Assembly (NCBI GenBank): GCA_003508835.1
Contig: PUFA01000166.1
Coordinates: forward strand, 1,970,001 to 2,034,000
DNA length: 64,000 nt
From: Eonycteris spelaea
Lineage: Eukaryota > Chordata > Mammalia > Chiroptera > Pteropodidae
Direction of reading: 5' to 3'
Positions 1-12,662 of this stretch are shown piece by piece. The notes below the pieces were generated by a model that was not told where the DNA came from, ran no database searches, and was given only the letters and a program-made list of their open reading frames with translations. The translations under genes were made by a program, and so were the position numbers. Position 1 is the stretch's first letter, and the number at the start of each line of letters is the position of its first letter.

Positions 1-1364
1 CCCAAAATGTAGACAGTAAGGACAGCAAAGCCTTGTTATTAGCTTAATATTGGGTGCTATTCTTTTACTCCCATTTTAAAACCTGTGCAAACTGAAAAGC
101 ATAAGATTGGCCTTAATTTAGAGTGATAATGAAATAATATGTACTTATATTGCATTTGCATATATATACCGTTGGAGAATTTTTTAGTATAAGATTCTTA
201 ATAAGGAAGTTTCAACATTTTGCACTTGTCACTAGATAACTATTCTTTCCCCATATCCTCTCCTGCTTCTTCTCCCTTTCCTAATTCTTCTTACTTTCCC
301 AATATTCAATAAGTCTTACAATAATGAATTCCGAAGGATTTGCTCTGTATCAGAATTTTTGCATAAAGTACCCATGGCTAGAAACCGTATTCACTGGCTG
401 CAGGTTCAGAAGATGAGATGGCTGGTAACTCTAATGAATTGGTAAATTATAAAATAAGATTTAAGAATTTTAGTGTGCACACCACATTTCCCCTTTTTTG
501 CTTTTGGCTTCTGCTGCTTTATGGGGCAAAGACAAGTTTTTAAAATTGTTTAGTGGAGAAGACTTTAATGTTTGAAGTAAAAGAAAAGAGAATTGGAAAG
601 TTCTCATCTCCTACCTACCGGTATATAAACAACATACGTTGAATATTTATATTAAAAGGAATGACTTTCAGAAGGATGGAAACTAAAGGAAACCCTTGAA
701 CAGCCCCATTTCTTGATTGAGATCTCTATAAATATGAAAACACAGTGTTAATATAAGGTGACCTATGACATATGTTTATATATACGATAGTCTTCTTATC
801 TGCATTTAGATGTGCTTATGCATAGTGTGTTGTAAGCCTTTAGGAACTGAGGGCAACAGAAACATAAGGTAAGAAATGTTACTTCTTTTAGTTAAGATCT
901 ATAATATATTTAAGATCTAACTAGATTTATGTGCACTGAATAAAGAAGGCACCTGTGTATTGATTTCTAAGCATTTTAATTAAGTTTGGAAGACGAATAG
1001 TTTTAAGGGGAAGGAAGGAAGATTAATGACATGACTCATTTTTTAAATATCCTTTTCCCTTGGATAAAGTGCTCAATCTCCTCAAACCAAAAATACTTCT
1101 ATTCAATATAATATTCTTTACTGTTTTAAGGGATTATTACTGTGTTTTCAGACTTCAAAAGGATTTTTGTTACATTACTTTTCCTATTTGCAATGAAAAT
1201 TTTTGACTAGGGGATCGGGGATTGAGGAGAGGGGTATTCTCCATAGCCAGGACCCCCTTGTAAGGTCAGGGTCATGCTTTTTAATCAGAAGATAAAGGCA
1301 AGAATATTAACATTGCTAATCTGTTCTAGCTTCATTTAAAATATCTTTGCTTATTCCTCTCCAG
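1..1364. other. Unannotated AT-rich sequence, presumed intron of the ARHGAP20-like copy
   Basis: I looked for the missing PH and Ras-associating exons and found no convincing match. No repeat family is clearly recognisable. The first retained exon remnant follows it. Confidence 0.4.
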
Positions 1365-1416
1365 ATACAGCCAAGTTGAGATCATTTAATATCATTTCTT
1401 TCAAGTAGGATTTTTA
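1365..1416 (+). pseudogene. ARHGAP20-like exon remnant, Ras-associating domain (weak)
   Basis: A good polypyrimidine acceptor (ttattcctctccag) precedes bases that align, with small indels, to the stretch of ARHGAP20 reading roughly DTANEVINMSL..LGIT, just upstream of the next exon's GSE. The reading frame is destroyed by insertions. The donor would be gtattg, the same unusual hexamer as used after the exon ending at 20235. The match is short and could be chance; position and length (52 nt) fit the expected exon. Confidence 0.45.
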
Positions 1417-2148
1417 GTATTGCTGAGTTATAATTCAGCTAGTGAATGAATGATTCCATCGTTTTCCATCACGAGACCTATTCTCCAGACAGAATTCTTG
1501 TCTTTTCTGTCCCCAGGACTGGACTTGCCCAAAATAAGCCAGTGCCGGTTGTGCCACTACCTATCTCCTCAAGCCTCTTGGTCATTCTACTTCTGCTCAG
1601 AAGCAGCTGAGCTAAAAGTCAGCCTTTAAGATTTACTTTTTCATCACAGACACAACAATGTTTGCAGCTTCAAGGATAACAAGGTTGTCTTTGCAGGTGC
1701 ATGTTGGAGTCCAATATGCCCTGAGAAATTTGGAGACATAGCAGAAGTCAGGATTAGTCTCTTAGAAAATTAGGAAGTTTCTCTTCTTTTATGAAAGGGC
1801 AAATATATGACTTCATATTCTGTGGACTACCCATGATAGTAAGAGTCTGATTTCATTGCAATTCTTGGATCTTTGGCCATCACCAGGAAAAAAAGGAATG
1901 GGGGGAGGGATAGGGAAGGGGGTCGACAGGATTCCAGAGGACTCTGTTGGGGATGAGAGAGAGGGAAGAAGGGTTGTAGGAATCAGCATTGTTGTCGTTA
2001 AAAGGTATAACCACCCACATGATTCCAAAGGCCATTTATATTGTCCCCATTTTCTCTCTCTTTTTTTTTTCCAACATAAAAATGCAAAAAATGGGACCTT
2101 ATTCAATTACCAAACTTGAAGGAATTATTGTTAATTCTTTTCTTTTAG

Positions 2149-2215
2149 GGATCTGAAGGAGACTAGCAGTTATGGGTCAATTCTGGCAAAGAAGAGGCAC
2201 CATATCCACTTATTG
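2149..2215 (+). pseudogene. ARHGAP20-like exon remnant with nonsense codon
   Basis: The acceptor is ttcttttag and the donor gtaagt. The 67-nt exon reads GSEGD, stop, then QLWVNSGKEEAPYPLIG, nearly identical to human ARHGAP20 as I recall it. The Tyr codon of the expected DYQ has become TAG at 2164-2166. The exon ends one base into the Gly codon and joins in phase to the exon at 4473. It lies at the end of the Ras-associating domain. Confidence 0.9.
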
Positions 2216-3224
2216 GTAAGTTTCAGTGAAAACCTTAGACAGTATTTTAATTGTAATTCTAAATGTCTCAAGAGAACTCGTCATATGTTTCTGAGAGTAA
2301 ATACAATTAATATTAAATCTTATAGAGAATTCATTTATTCATTTAATAAATATCTATCAAGCATTTCCTATATGCTAGACAATATCTTTTCACTCACACA
2401 GCTAGTGGTGTAGTTAGGAGAGAAATTTAAATTCTCCTCTCTTCTTTTACAAAGAGAGCTATCTTGCCAAACAAATAGAGCAATGAAAACATGGAACAGT
2501 ATCTAGCAGATCTTGAGATGATGACAATAATGATGATGATGACTATGTGATTTCGTTCATCTATTTTAAATCCTTATTATCTTCCAGACATTATGCAAAT
2601 CATATCATTTGCATTATCTGTGTAATCTGTTTAATGCCTGTCAGACCATCAATGTGTCATTCAGAATGTTTCAAGTGATCTGAATAATCTAAAACCAAAT
2701 GTTTCTATAAATTTATATTTTCTTAAAAAATATATAAAATATATATTGAAATAAAGCAAGCCATCATGCATGTAGCAGAGGACAAAATTCACTGCATTTC
2801 TGATTTCATTTTTAATGAGATTATTTTTGTAAAAGTCAAGGAGCAATGATTAAATTGTGCTTAAAAATAAAAAATATACTTAAAATAATTTAATAAAATA
2901 TTTTAATTAAAACTGTGTCCATGGTAACTTTCAGGCTTAGAAAAGCTTCAAGCTTTATTGCTAACTCACTGAAAAAAGTGGGACATAGGACATGATCGTT
3001 ACTTAGCAGCAATTCTTCATTGTTTATTTTTGTGGACCTTACATACTTCAATTTAGGTTAGCTGCTTACTATTTTGATAAACTGACTTTGTTTAATTACT
3101 GTCACAGTAGCCTCCTTTTTTAATTTTTTTTATTTTTTTTTTGACTCAGCCCCTGGAAGGTGCTAGTACATATATTAATGGAACACTGACAGTGTACACC
3201 AGATGGAGGAAAAGGAAGAGTTCA

Positions 3225-3592
3225 CTGAGTTACAGTCAGTGATAAATCAGGAATAGAAGAGAACGTACTCTTTGTACTTAAAAGACAAAATACATGAATA
3301 AACAAAACAGAAACAGACTCATAGATACAGAGAACATTTTGATGGTTGCTAGATAGGAGTGTGTGGTAGCTGTGGGTGAAAAGGGAGAAGGGATTAAAGT
3401 ACAGCTGAGGGAACATATTCAGCAACATTGTAATAACTCCATATGGTGTCAGATGGGTACTAGAGTAGGGTGATCAATTCCTAAGCCCTTTAAATGTATA
3501 ATCACTATGCTAGACACTTGAAATAATACATATATGTTGACTATCAATGAAAAATAAAAAATATTTTAAAAAATAAATAAAGCAAACAGCTC
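3225..3592 (+). mobile_element. L1 3' UTR fragment, sense orientation
   Basis: It carries the laurasiatherian L1 tail signature: actcatagatacagagaaca, ggttgctagataggag, gtaataactccatatggtg, gggtgatca, cactatgctagacacttgaa, then an A-rich end. Only the 3' UTR is present, as in 5'-truncated insertions. It lies in the intron between the exons at 2149 and 4473. Confidence 0.8.
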
Positions 3593-3999
3593 AAAATGTC
3601 AGCAATAAACAAACAAAAAAAAAAACCTAAAACTAAATCTGCAGCACACTGGTACTTGCAGATTAATTAAGAAAATGCAGTTATTTAAAGAGCAAAATTT
3701 CATGTTGCAGTCAGATGCCCCGGGTTTTGTTTTCTAGTTTACAGATTCCTTTTTGCATCTTATTTCTATTTCTTACTAATACCCACAGTTTTCCTTCTGA
3801 TTATTGCCTATGAACACCAATATCAGGGCAGCAGTAGGAGGGAAGCAAAACTCAAACAAACCAGTCCTGATGCTTTGAGTAAGTGATTATATAACAAATA
3901 AAAAGGAATAAAATGTCTTTTTCAGACAGACATTTTCTATTGGATAAGAGTAATGCATGAATCTTGAAAATATATACTGCTTTGCCCTTATTAAATAAT

Positions 4000-4150
4000 T
4001 ATAACCACTAATGTTTATTTATTTGATCCTTACAATTCTGTGTGATGGGTAAGGCAAATTTTTAAATCATGGATTGATGCTGAGAGAGGTAAAAGATTTG
4101 CTGAAGATTTATAGATATAGTTAATATGTCAAGGAAAAGTTAGAATACCT
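4000..4150 (+). repeat. MIR SINE, diverged
   Basis: The order matches MIR: ctaatgtttatt..., tgatccttacaattctgtgtgatgg, then gagagaggtaaaagatttgc. Both ends are eroded. Confidence 0.5.
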
Positions 4151-4472
4151 TTAAATATTCTTAGATGCGAACATAAGGAAACCTCCAGCAATGTACAGAA
4201 CCTCATAGAATAATCTGTACATTCCAAACACGATATGCTTTAATGACTGGATTTTTTTCCCCCTCTCCCCTACCCCCTTAAAACTAATCTAGTAGGCCAC
4301 CTGCATTATGCAGTAGTCTCCAACTGTAAGAGAGTGTGTGGTGATCATTCAGTTAACAAAAGGATTCTTTACAAAAGTCCCAGGAGCAAACTGCAGTGCA
4401 TTCCAGTATGTAGCACACGTGCTCACAGTACCAGTCAGCCTAAAGTCTACATTTAGGTTTTACTCTGTGTAG

Positions 4473-4656
4473 GGCATGAATATCCCTATGGAATTAAAAT
4501 GAGCCATCTTCGAGACACGGCACTTCTGGCAGAGTTATCCAAGGACTCCACCAGCCCTTCCAGCCTCCAAGAGCCCTTCCTCATAGAAGAGCTGCCCCGA
4601 GAGATGCAGTGCCAATTCATCCTGAAGCCCACCTGGCTGAGACCCAGCAACTGAGG
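4473..4656 (+). pseudogene. ARHGAP20-like exon remnant with frameshift near its 3' end
   Basis: The acceptor is actctgtgtag; the donor is gtgagt. The frame gives GHEYPYGIKMSHLRDTALL and later LPREMQCQFILKP, matching the linker between Ras-associating and RhoGAP domains. Near the end a 4-nt loss relative to the expected codons (LAAAQQLS) shifts the frame to TGA at 4652-4654. From the internal ATG at 4499 it could be mistaken for a 51-codon small ORF. The segment is more GC-rich than the flanking introns. Confidence 0.9.
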
Positions 4657-6050
4657 GTGAGTTGCTTCTCCTCCTTCACGGAGCCCTTCTTTTAGCAGAA
4701 GTTTTCATTCCTGGAAACAGAGTTAATCCAAAGGCAAAGACCCAGACTTGCAGCCAGAGACATATGTTTTCATTTGAATTTGCTAAGTGTTTTGAAAGGA
4801 AAGATGGAGTTTTAGAAGTTTTACAAACCAGCAGCAGGTTTGACTGACTTGTAATCAGTAGCTAGTAGCAGTATAGTCTGTTCCTTCTTTATTCGCTATT
4901 CTTTCTCGTTTAATATTCTTCCCGCTGCAGAGGCACCAGGCAATGCTGCAGGTGCTTCAATGCCTTCTTCATACTGTAATACATCACACTATGTGTTCCC
5001 TCTATATATCACATTTTTAAAAGGAGGCTGGCTGTGGGTGGGTGTCAGGAGACTGTGATGTCCTCCCTGGATCCTGGTACTGATTAGTATGTGAAGACTA
5101 AGATAATTTCCACAGAAATCTTTTCTTAGTCTACTAATGAATCTGAATTCCCTCTTAACATAGCCATCACTTAGCCACCCCATGATAAAAAATGACGAAA
5201 GTGATATTCAACATTATTTACTCTAAGGCAAGTTTGAGTGTTAAGCCCTCAGTCTGAAAGTAAAATTGTAGAAGAAAAAGGATACCAACAAAGGTGAGTA
5301 AGATAATAAAAACTTGGTGCTCAATTTCTGTAGCTGCCTTTGTGAATCTGAACCAACTGAGGGACCCAGCGAACAGTGCCAGCTCTTTTATACACACACC
5401 CCCACACATGCGCATCCAACTTTACCCAGTATTGAAATCATTGGTCATCTGGCCAACACCACCTGTAAAAACTTACCTAACATTTACACTCATGGTCTTC
5501 TCTCCTACAATGGTAAATCGAGTTCTTGGACCCTAAGGCTGTGTGCTCATCATATCTTTGGGCCACTTTGAAAGAATACTATAGAGATGTCAGATTTTCA
5601 TCCACTAAACCGTGAGCTCAATGAAGGCAGAGATTTTAGTCTGTTTTGTTCATCGCTGTGTTCCCAGCACACAGCCTAATACACATAAAGAACTCTCAAA
5701 TATTTTTGAATAATGAATTTATTAGTAAGTCAGTTGTTATTGCTGATTAAAGATACAAAGGGAAAATTGCCTTTATAACTCAGCCTAGGAGACTAGTGTT
5801 TTAATTTTCTACCTTTATACAGGTTTCTCAAAACGATTTCTCTGGATCCCTTGTGAATTTTAAATTAATTTTTGACCAAATAAGCAGGGATCAAGAATCC
5901 CAAGAGTTTTACCCAATTTTGCCAATTACTTGCTTAATTAAATTGTTTGCAACCTCTGCTAATAAAACCTGTTTCTTCCATTGTAAGTTAGGATACTAGT
6001 GTTTGCAGCTATAGATGATTTGTGGTAAATGGGATCAGGGATGAAGTAAG
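4657..6050. other. Intronic sequence of the ARHGAP20-like copy with an L2 tail
   Basis: Apart from an L2-like 3' end at about 5595-5715 (gtgagctcaatgaaggcagag ... ttcccagcacacagcctaa ... tgaataatgaa, + strand) nothing is recognised. Overlapping short ORFs near 5294-5571 show no domain. Confidence 0.5.
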
Positions 6051-6054
6051 TAGG

Positions 6055-6181
6055 GACCAATGATTCCTATCTCACTGGGCATCAGAATCACCTGTACTAC
6101 TGAAAAATTACAAGTAAACCAGTTATGCCTATTTTTTAAAATACAGAAGATTGTGATGAACAACTGCTTTGAAAACCACTC
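6055..6181 (+). mobile_element. MER5A-like hAT MITE fragment
   Basis: The stretch resembles a nonautonomous hAT-Charlie element: gggcatcagaatcacctg in the left half and gctttgaaaaccactc at the right end. It abuts the target duplication of the larger Charlie element. Confidence 0.6.
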
Positions 6182-6189
6182 ATTTAGAT

Positions 6190-8486
6190 TAGGGATCAGA
6201 AAACTTTTTCTATAAAGAGCCAGACAGCAAAATTTGCAGGTCAAGAGATAAAATCAAAGATATTATTTAGATACTTGCATAACAAGTTTAGAAAGAGAAC
6301 ATTTCCACACATTCTTTATTGATGGTATTCAATATCTAATAATAATTTAGTACAATTTTCTGTCCTACAAGTCTACTAACAAGAAAAATTGAATTCTTTG
6401 GGAGGAATAATGTTTTGCTAAATTGGGGTTCAAAGTTATTGTTCCAGTCATCAAAATTGATTGCAAGTGATTTGATCTGTAATGAGATTTTATGTAGTGC
6501 ATCTTTGAAAATAACTTTTCACACAATTGGGTACTGCCAAATAGTGATATCATTCTATAAGTATGTGATTTTAATTGAGCGTATTCTCTATTCACAAACA
6601 TTGTAGAATTTTTGTTAGGTCCTTCTTTTGATATTTCCCCTTTAACATGTCATTTCATTGCAGATAAATCACTTCCATTGAAGGTTAGGTAGAAGCTCCT
6701 CGAATGCACAGTTAAATGGGTTTTTATATATGGAAATCTTTTTTGCACTGCATTGAGATCAGTAAAATACTTCTGGAACTGTAGAAAATATTCCTGCTAC
6801 AATTTGTATGGAATTAGAGATCTTGCTTCTTATTTAACTTTTGACAGCACCAGAAGTATATTGAGCCACTTGGCATTATTGTGATCAAAATGTTAGTTGT
6901 TTTCAAAATAAAATTCAAGAAAATGCTGTATAAGCACTATTTTTCTTTGCCTTTTAGGGTGAATTCATTAAAAAACATCATAAATTGACAGCAAAACCTA
7001 ATTTCCAAAGCCATTCATTCAGTATTCGGTAATAGTGGTTGAGGGCAATTCGTCATAAAACTTTTATTCTCAGCTCTGTGTTCAAAATCACTATAAAACT
7101 TCACCACTGCTGAAGTATTCAGCTTCTATTCTAGCAAAATATCAGAAAACTAACAACAGCTAACTCCACAAGGATGAGTGACATTCATTGTTGATACTAC
7201 TGATCCAGTATCACCAGGTAGATTCACATAATTTCCATGCAGTCACTGATGAATAATACAGTAAATAACTGTAGGCATTAAACACTTTACATTTTCACAA
7301 GCTTTGTGAATTTATACTTTCATACAAATTATACTTTTTTCTGCTCCACACACTTTTACCACCATCATATATAACATATTTTAGCAGATTCCACTTCACA
7401 TTTTACTAAATTATTATCAACATCTTTGAAAATACTCTCACCTGTGGTTGTTCCACGCAGACTATTGAAGGCTAATTCTTCACTCAGTCACTTAAAGCAT
7501 CAACTCCCAGAATAAACAACCAAGCAACATTGGTAACATCTGTTGACTAATCAAGAACCAAAGTCAGTAGAGATGATCTGCTTTGGTTTTTACTCTACTA
7601 TTGCTCTTACTTCTAACGTCCTCAACTGTTCAAGCAGCTGTTCTCATCAAAAGGCTGACAGTCTTAAATCTAGTGTCTCGCATCTATGCAAATTTCTTCA
7701 TCTATGCAAGCACACATCAACTCAGCAATGGTGAATGACTTTCTTCACATGGCTAATAATGAGCTACTCAGAAACTTATATGTTTTTCCAGCCTCTTTTT
7801 TTTTTTAATTTTAGTGAAGAAATACAGTGGCACTGAGATGTTTTATTTTAAACATTCTAAATTTTTCTGATCATTGCTTTCCCATGAATTAGGAATATGG
7901 TGATGAGTACTTAGTCTGGCAAGATGACACATATTGTATTCTTTTATCACAGTTCTTATGGCATTGAACAAGCATAATTAGTCAAATATTTTACCATTTA
8001 ATTCAATAACAAGGTCATCTACACTTTACTGTGCCTTGAAAACTCAAAATTAGGAGTCCACTTTTATCTTCCTTTCTTGTTTAGACAAGATAGGTAATAA
8101 AAATATTAAATGTTGCAGTATCACAAGTCACGTGGCACTCAAAGCAATGTAGTTGATCACATGCAGCACCATGTTGATCAGTGCACAGCATTGGGAGCAC
8201 CTCCTGTCATCTCTATCAAATCTACTCAGCTCTGCCATTGCATGTGAAGCAGAAGCAGTCATGGACAACATAAACAAATGAGTGTGACAGTGACACGATA
8301 AAGCTATTATGGATAGCAAAATTTGAATTTCTTGTAATTTTTATTTGTAACTAAATATTCTTCTTCTTTTGATTTTTTTCCCAGCCTTTTAAAAATGATA
8401 AGAAAAAACCATCCTTACCTCACATGCTACCCAAAGAAAGGTAGCAGGCCAAATTTTGCCTACAAAGCATAGTTTGCTGCCCTCTG
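6190..8486 (-). mobile_element. Near-complete hAT-Charlie DNA transposon (Charlie8-like) with transposase remnant
   Basis: The left end tagggatcagaaaactttt and right end tagtttgctgccctctg are inverted copies of the Charlie terminus (consensus type CAGGGGTCGGCAAAC). An 8-bp target duplication atttagat sits on both sides (6182-6189 and 8487-8494) without mismatch, as expected for hAT. Read on the - strand, about 6650-7460 gives frame-shifted traces of a Charlie8/GTF2IRD2-type transposase: a CGAEKS motif, KACENVKCLMPTVI then IIHQ, VVSTMN, and later FFNEFTLK. All frames are broken, so it is inactive. It is one intron insertion in the ARHGAP20-like copy. Confidence 0.85.
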
Positions 8487-8794
8487 ATTTAGATGATAGA
8501 AATGCACATTTAATCAAAAATATTTAGCTAAGTCTCAGTTTAATACCAAACTTTATACCACCACTTCACTCAAGTAACAGAACCGTCTCATTTGACGTGT
8601 TACATGCCTTTCCTGTTACATCTCTGTAGTGTTTTCATTAGAGATGAAAAGCCAGACAGAACCTAGAAAGACTGAAGGACTGTAGAGTCTAGAGATTCTA
8701 AACATGAAGTTATTGGCCACTGGTTGATGATGCTCTTCATAATGAAATCTCTACACAGAATTTAAGTTTATAAAAGACTTGCTTTTAAGCTTCA

Positions 8795-8950
8795 AAACCA
8801 TGTAAGGTAACATTAATTAATATCGCATTACAAATGAGCACCCTCAGGCCGTGTCCAGGATTACAAAGGAGATAATAGGAGAGCTGAAACCTAAACGAGA
8901 TTTTCTGTCCTAAAATCCCTGCTCTTGTCACTGACCTTACTGCCATGACT
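8795..8950 (+). repeat. MIR SINE, diverged
   Basis: It matches the right half of MIR: taatatcgcattacaaatgagcac, then caggattacaaaggagataa, gagctgaaacc and a tail near cctgctcttgtcactgacc. Confidence 0.5.
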
Positions 8951-9154
8951 GTGGCCGTGTTAGCACTGACTCACTTCATGAAATGGAGACTATTTTACAT
9001 AGTTAGTATTTGTCGTACTATCAACATCCACTGCTTCTGTTCCACTCTTGATTTTTTTTTTAATTGAAGACAACATGTCACTGTGAAAGATTGTTTTTAG
9101 TACTCTCATAGCTTCATCGTGATAGACAAAATATGACCACATGATTATCAAATT

Positions 9155-9330
9155 TTTAATGTGCATTTATTTTAATTTTATTGAGGTTACATTGGTTAAT
9201 AAAATTGACATAGATTTCAAGTGTACAATTCTATAATATACCATCTGTATGGTACCATAATGTGCTTTTAAACTCCATACTTCTGTCACATTCTTTCCCA
9301 TCCTCTGTGCCCCATTTCATAAAATAAGCC
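9155..9330 (-). mobile_element. L1 3' UTR fragment, antisense, bat-type end
   Basis: T-rich start (poly(A) in antisense), then gaggttacattggttaataa and ttcaagtgtacaattctat, the 3' UTR type I associate with bat L1s. About 170 bases remain. It helps to suggest the host order. Confidence 0.75.
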
Positions 9331-9824
9331 ACAACTAGAATAAAGACTTAACTTTAAATCTCCATGTCTGAGGGAGGCTTTCTCTAGTTAGCTTAAGGAA
9401 ACTAGATATCCAAAATAATCTAGGTGAACATAGTCATACCCAATTTGTTTTTCAAATTTCTGCCTCAGCATGGGGAGTGTGTGAAAGCTAAAAAAATCAA
9501 GTAAATCTAATAGTTTTAAAAATAATGAATCAGGCTGAGGAAACTAACCGAGCACAAGAGCTCAACATAGATAAACATACAGATGAAGAAAACATTGCAC
9601 AGACTGACGTTGCTAGGCACACTGGAGCCCCCTCTTGGACTTAGGAATGGTTTAGTTTCCTTTCTTTTTCAGAAAAGGAACGTCAGGGCAAGAAGACCAT
9701 GCTCTGGTCCAACAGAGTCGGTATTCCTCCTGGTCTGCCCACTTCGGAAGTCTATTACACCCAATAGAGAGTGATGTGGGGAGGAGGTTGGTATCTTAAC
9801 AGCTTCAATCAAGTCACTGTGACT

Positions 9825-9990
9825 CATGCCCTAGCGAAGCAGTACTTTTTATGCATTACCGTACTTAACTCTCTCAGTAAGACTTTGAGAGGTAGGTAAT
9901 ATCATTCCCATTTCAAAGTTGAGCAAAGAGGTTAAGTGATTTCCTCAAATAAGTGTCTGAGCCAGGAGTCTAACTGGTCTGCCAAAGACC
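9825..9990 (+). repeat. MIR SINE
   Basis: Well-ordered MIR blocks: gaggtaggtaatatcattccc, atttcaaagttgagcaaagagg, ttaagtgatttcctcaaata and gagccaggagtctaactgg. Confidence 0.75.
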
Positions 9991-11141
9991 TTCACACCTG
10001 GGTGTGTGTACATGGACAAAGATCTACTGTATCCTTAGGAAGCCGAAAGTGGATGATGCCTCTGAGGCCATTCAGAATTATGATGCTTATTTGTTTATCC
10101 CTTCACAACTTGGCTTGTATAGTATTTGGTTTAGTTTGGTTATTCTGAGGAACTGAAATGCTAATGTCCACTATAGATGAACAGTACAAAACATTTCTTC
10201 GAAATTAGCATTTGACCCTGTCAATCATGTCCTCCCAGAAAACACCATCACCTTCATGTTCCATTGTCAGGGAACGTCGAGTAGCTAAGCATCATCTCTG
10301 GAAGTTTAGCTGTATGTCAGGGCCCCGCGGCCAGAGTTTAATGATTAATTCTCAAGCACTTGCCCTGGGGCAATGTAATTAATCCCTGTGTGGGTGCCAC
10401 CTGACAGCTTAAGGCTCCTCAGATCTCAGTTCTGTCGGCCTTAACTGCTAGCTGTTTTGCATCTGCCCCAGGTATGCATGTTTCATGAGTCTGTTGAGAT
10501 CAGGGTAGAATTTATACACATTATTTGGGGCTCTCACTGTAGTTTTCTCGAGGATTTTCCCTCCTCGCTTTGCAGCTGTTGTGGTTACCTCAATCTCCGT
10601 TCTCCAATTCTTCGAGAATTAGTAAGAGTGCAAATTTGTCTCCAAAGTTTAATCACCCCACCACCCTGGGGCCTGTCCTCAAGCTAAAGGCTGTAAGAAT
10701 AGGAAATCTACTAGCGCCATATCATTTCCATATGTCGAGTGCCAGAATTTTACCTGAGTGTTTACCTTCTTTTGGTCCTTCCCTAGTGCCTGCAGGCATG
10801 CTTTTTAAATAATTATTTTGTACAGAGTTTATAGTTGTTATTTGTCTATGTTTTGGGGTTAGGGAGGGTGGCAAAGAGGTTCAAATGGAACCTCAAGGAA
10901 CCTTAAATATCAAGTCCTGTGCACATCGATGAATTTCAGCACATTTCATGCTAAAATCAGAGACAGATTACATCGAAAATGTTTTAGCGCCGTGATATCA
11001 CAAAATCATGATTCCCTGTTGACCTCTCTTCCTTCTGCCTATTTTGTTCATGTTATCCTTTGTCTTTTTTGTTGCAGTGTTTGTTACATGTGGATTGTGA
11101 GTTTATTTGCCCTTGTGTGAACTAAATTTCAATTAATTACA

Positions 11142-11602
11142 TGTGTGTAAAATGGCTCCACTAATGTCAAACCTTAGAAATGTAACCAACTTTTTGTTGA
11201 CCTGAAGTTGTTTACCCCAAGAGTGAAAATGTTTTGACCAAGAGTGATAACCGGACCCCCGCGCACCTGGCTGATAAGACACTGAAGGCGTCACCGCTAC
11301 ACATAAATTCTCCAGGACTCTCTGCCTGAATCAGAGCACTCTCTCTGTCTCACAAAAGTGTGTTTCTCCATCTCTTGATTTACTTCTTGGCCTAAGACTC
11401 TGCCCATCCAAACGAGAGGCCTCTTTGCTGACCGACGGTTGATCAACCGGCAACTGACCCAGCATTGATACGGCGCCGTTCCTGCTCATCGTGTGTCTGT
11501 CTCAGCCAGCATCGCCGGGTGGTCTGCTAGGACTAAAAGTCTCAGGATCTGGTATGAATAAACCCTAGCATGCTTGCAATCTTATTCGTTTGTGTGTCTG
11601 CA
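11142..11602 (+). mobile_element. Possible solo LTR of an endogenous retrovirus, CpG-rich
   Basis: About 460 bases in an AT-rich intron with many CpGs, starting TGTGTGTAAAATGG and ending near TGTCTGCA. A TATA-like cataaa lies near 11302, a poly(A) signal AATAAA at about 11556, and a T/G-rich end follows. This layout is typical of an LTR, and retained CpGs suggest it is younger than its surroundings. I found no matching target duplication and do not recognise the family. A single CpG-rich exon or promoter is an alternative. Confidence 0.4.
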
Positions 11603-11884
11603 TCCTTACTTAGTTGTTGTCTCACTGGGCTCTTCATATTTAAGTATATTAAGCAAAGTGCTATCGCAGGTTCAAACTGGCTCAAGGGCCTTAAGGAACA
11701 AGCAAAGCCACCTGTGCATAAGTCCAAAAAAGAGCTTGACTTGGATATTTTTCTACCTAAATCTCTCTATATTTCAATTGTTGTTCAAGACTGTTTTCTT
11801 GAGTGCTTACTCAATAAACACAAGGCACAGTGCTAGATGCTCTGTTGAAATTTTATTCATTTGAAATCTAAATCAAATGTAAAC

Positions 11885-12110
11885 TCCTCCAGGATTACAC
11901 CTTCCCTTTTAATGGGTACATGTGCTTTATCATTGTTCTGAATGCCTTTGGCATTTTATTGATTAATGTAATTCCTTCTGCCCACCACCACCAGTCTTCC
12001 TCCCCCATTAGATTATAAACTTCATTTTGGCAAGGGCAAGTCTCACTGATGTTTGCATCCATGCATGCCGCTTTAAACATGCATTTTTTAAGCCAGAACT
12101 GAAAAGATAC
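11885..12110 (+). repeat. L2 3' end, diverged
   Basis: It resembles the LINE-2 3' region: a CT-rich block (caccaccaccagtcttcctc), then attagattataaacttcattttg and gcaagggcaagtctcactgatg. Confidence 0.5.
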
Positions 12111-12662
12111 ATGAAAGTCTTTGCAGCTGGAAAGAAAGGGGGGAAATGTAGAACATTAGCTTCCTGTCTCTGTTCTCAGTAGTAGAGTGGAACATCAGGA
12201 AATAAAGCATTCCCTGTTTCAAGAGAACATCTTAAGAGAGAGAGCTCTATTCCTCTTCCTCCTCCCCCTTCTTTCTTTGTCTTACTATTTAATTGTGGTC
12301 TAATTGACTCTTTAGTTTTCCTGTGTGCCTAGTCTCATCTTTCAAATGCAACAATGTATATGTCGGTATGAAGCATTTTTTGCTTTAATTTGGAGTAAGT
12401 ATAGTAAGGGAGACTTTCACCTTTGAAAATTCAGTGCCAAACAGAAGTGATGTTCCATACTGGATAGGAGTATAACCCAAACATTTGATTCTTTCTTAAT
12501 TTATGAAATGTAGGATGAAACTTCTTAGATTGAACTAACAGTAGCAAAGAATATCTATAAGCACTTTTTCTTGTGAGTCATAGTAATGAACTTACTATAA
12601 AATGGTTACTAGAAATAAGTTAAGTGAATTAAACTAGTTTTCTAATCTCACTTTCTCCTTAG

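Noticed and set aside
1060..1110. Possible PH-domain exon (gataaagtgctcaatctcc resembling codons for DKWLSLLQ)
   Set aside because: The match is under 30 bases with mismatches and no supporting splice sites.
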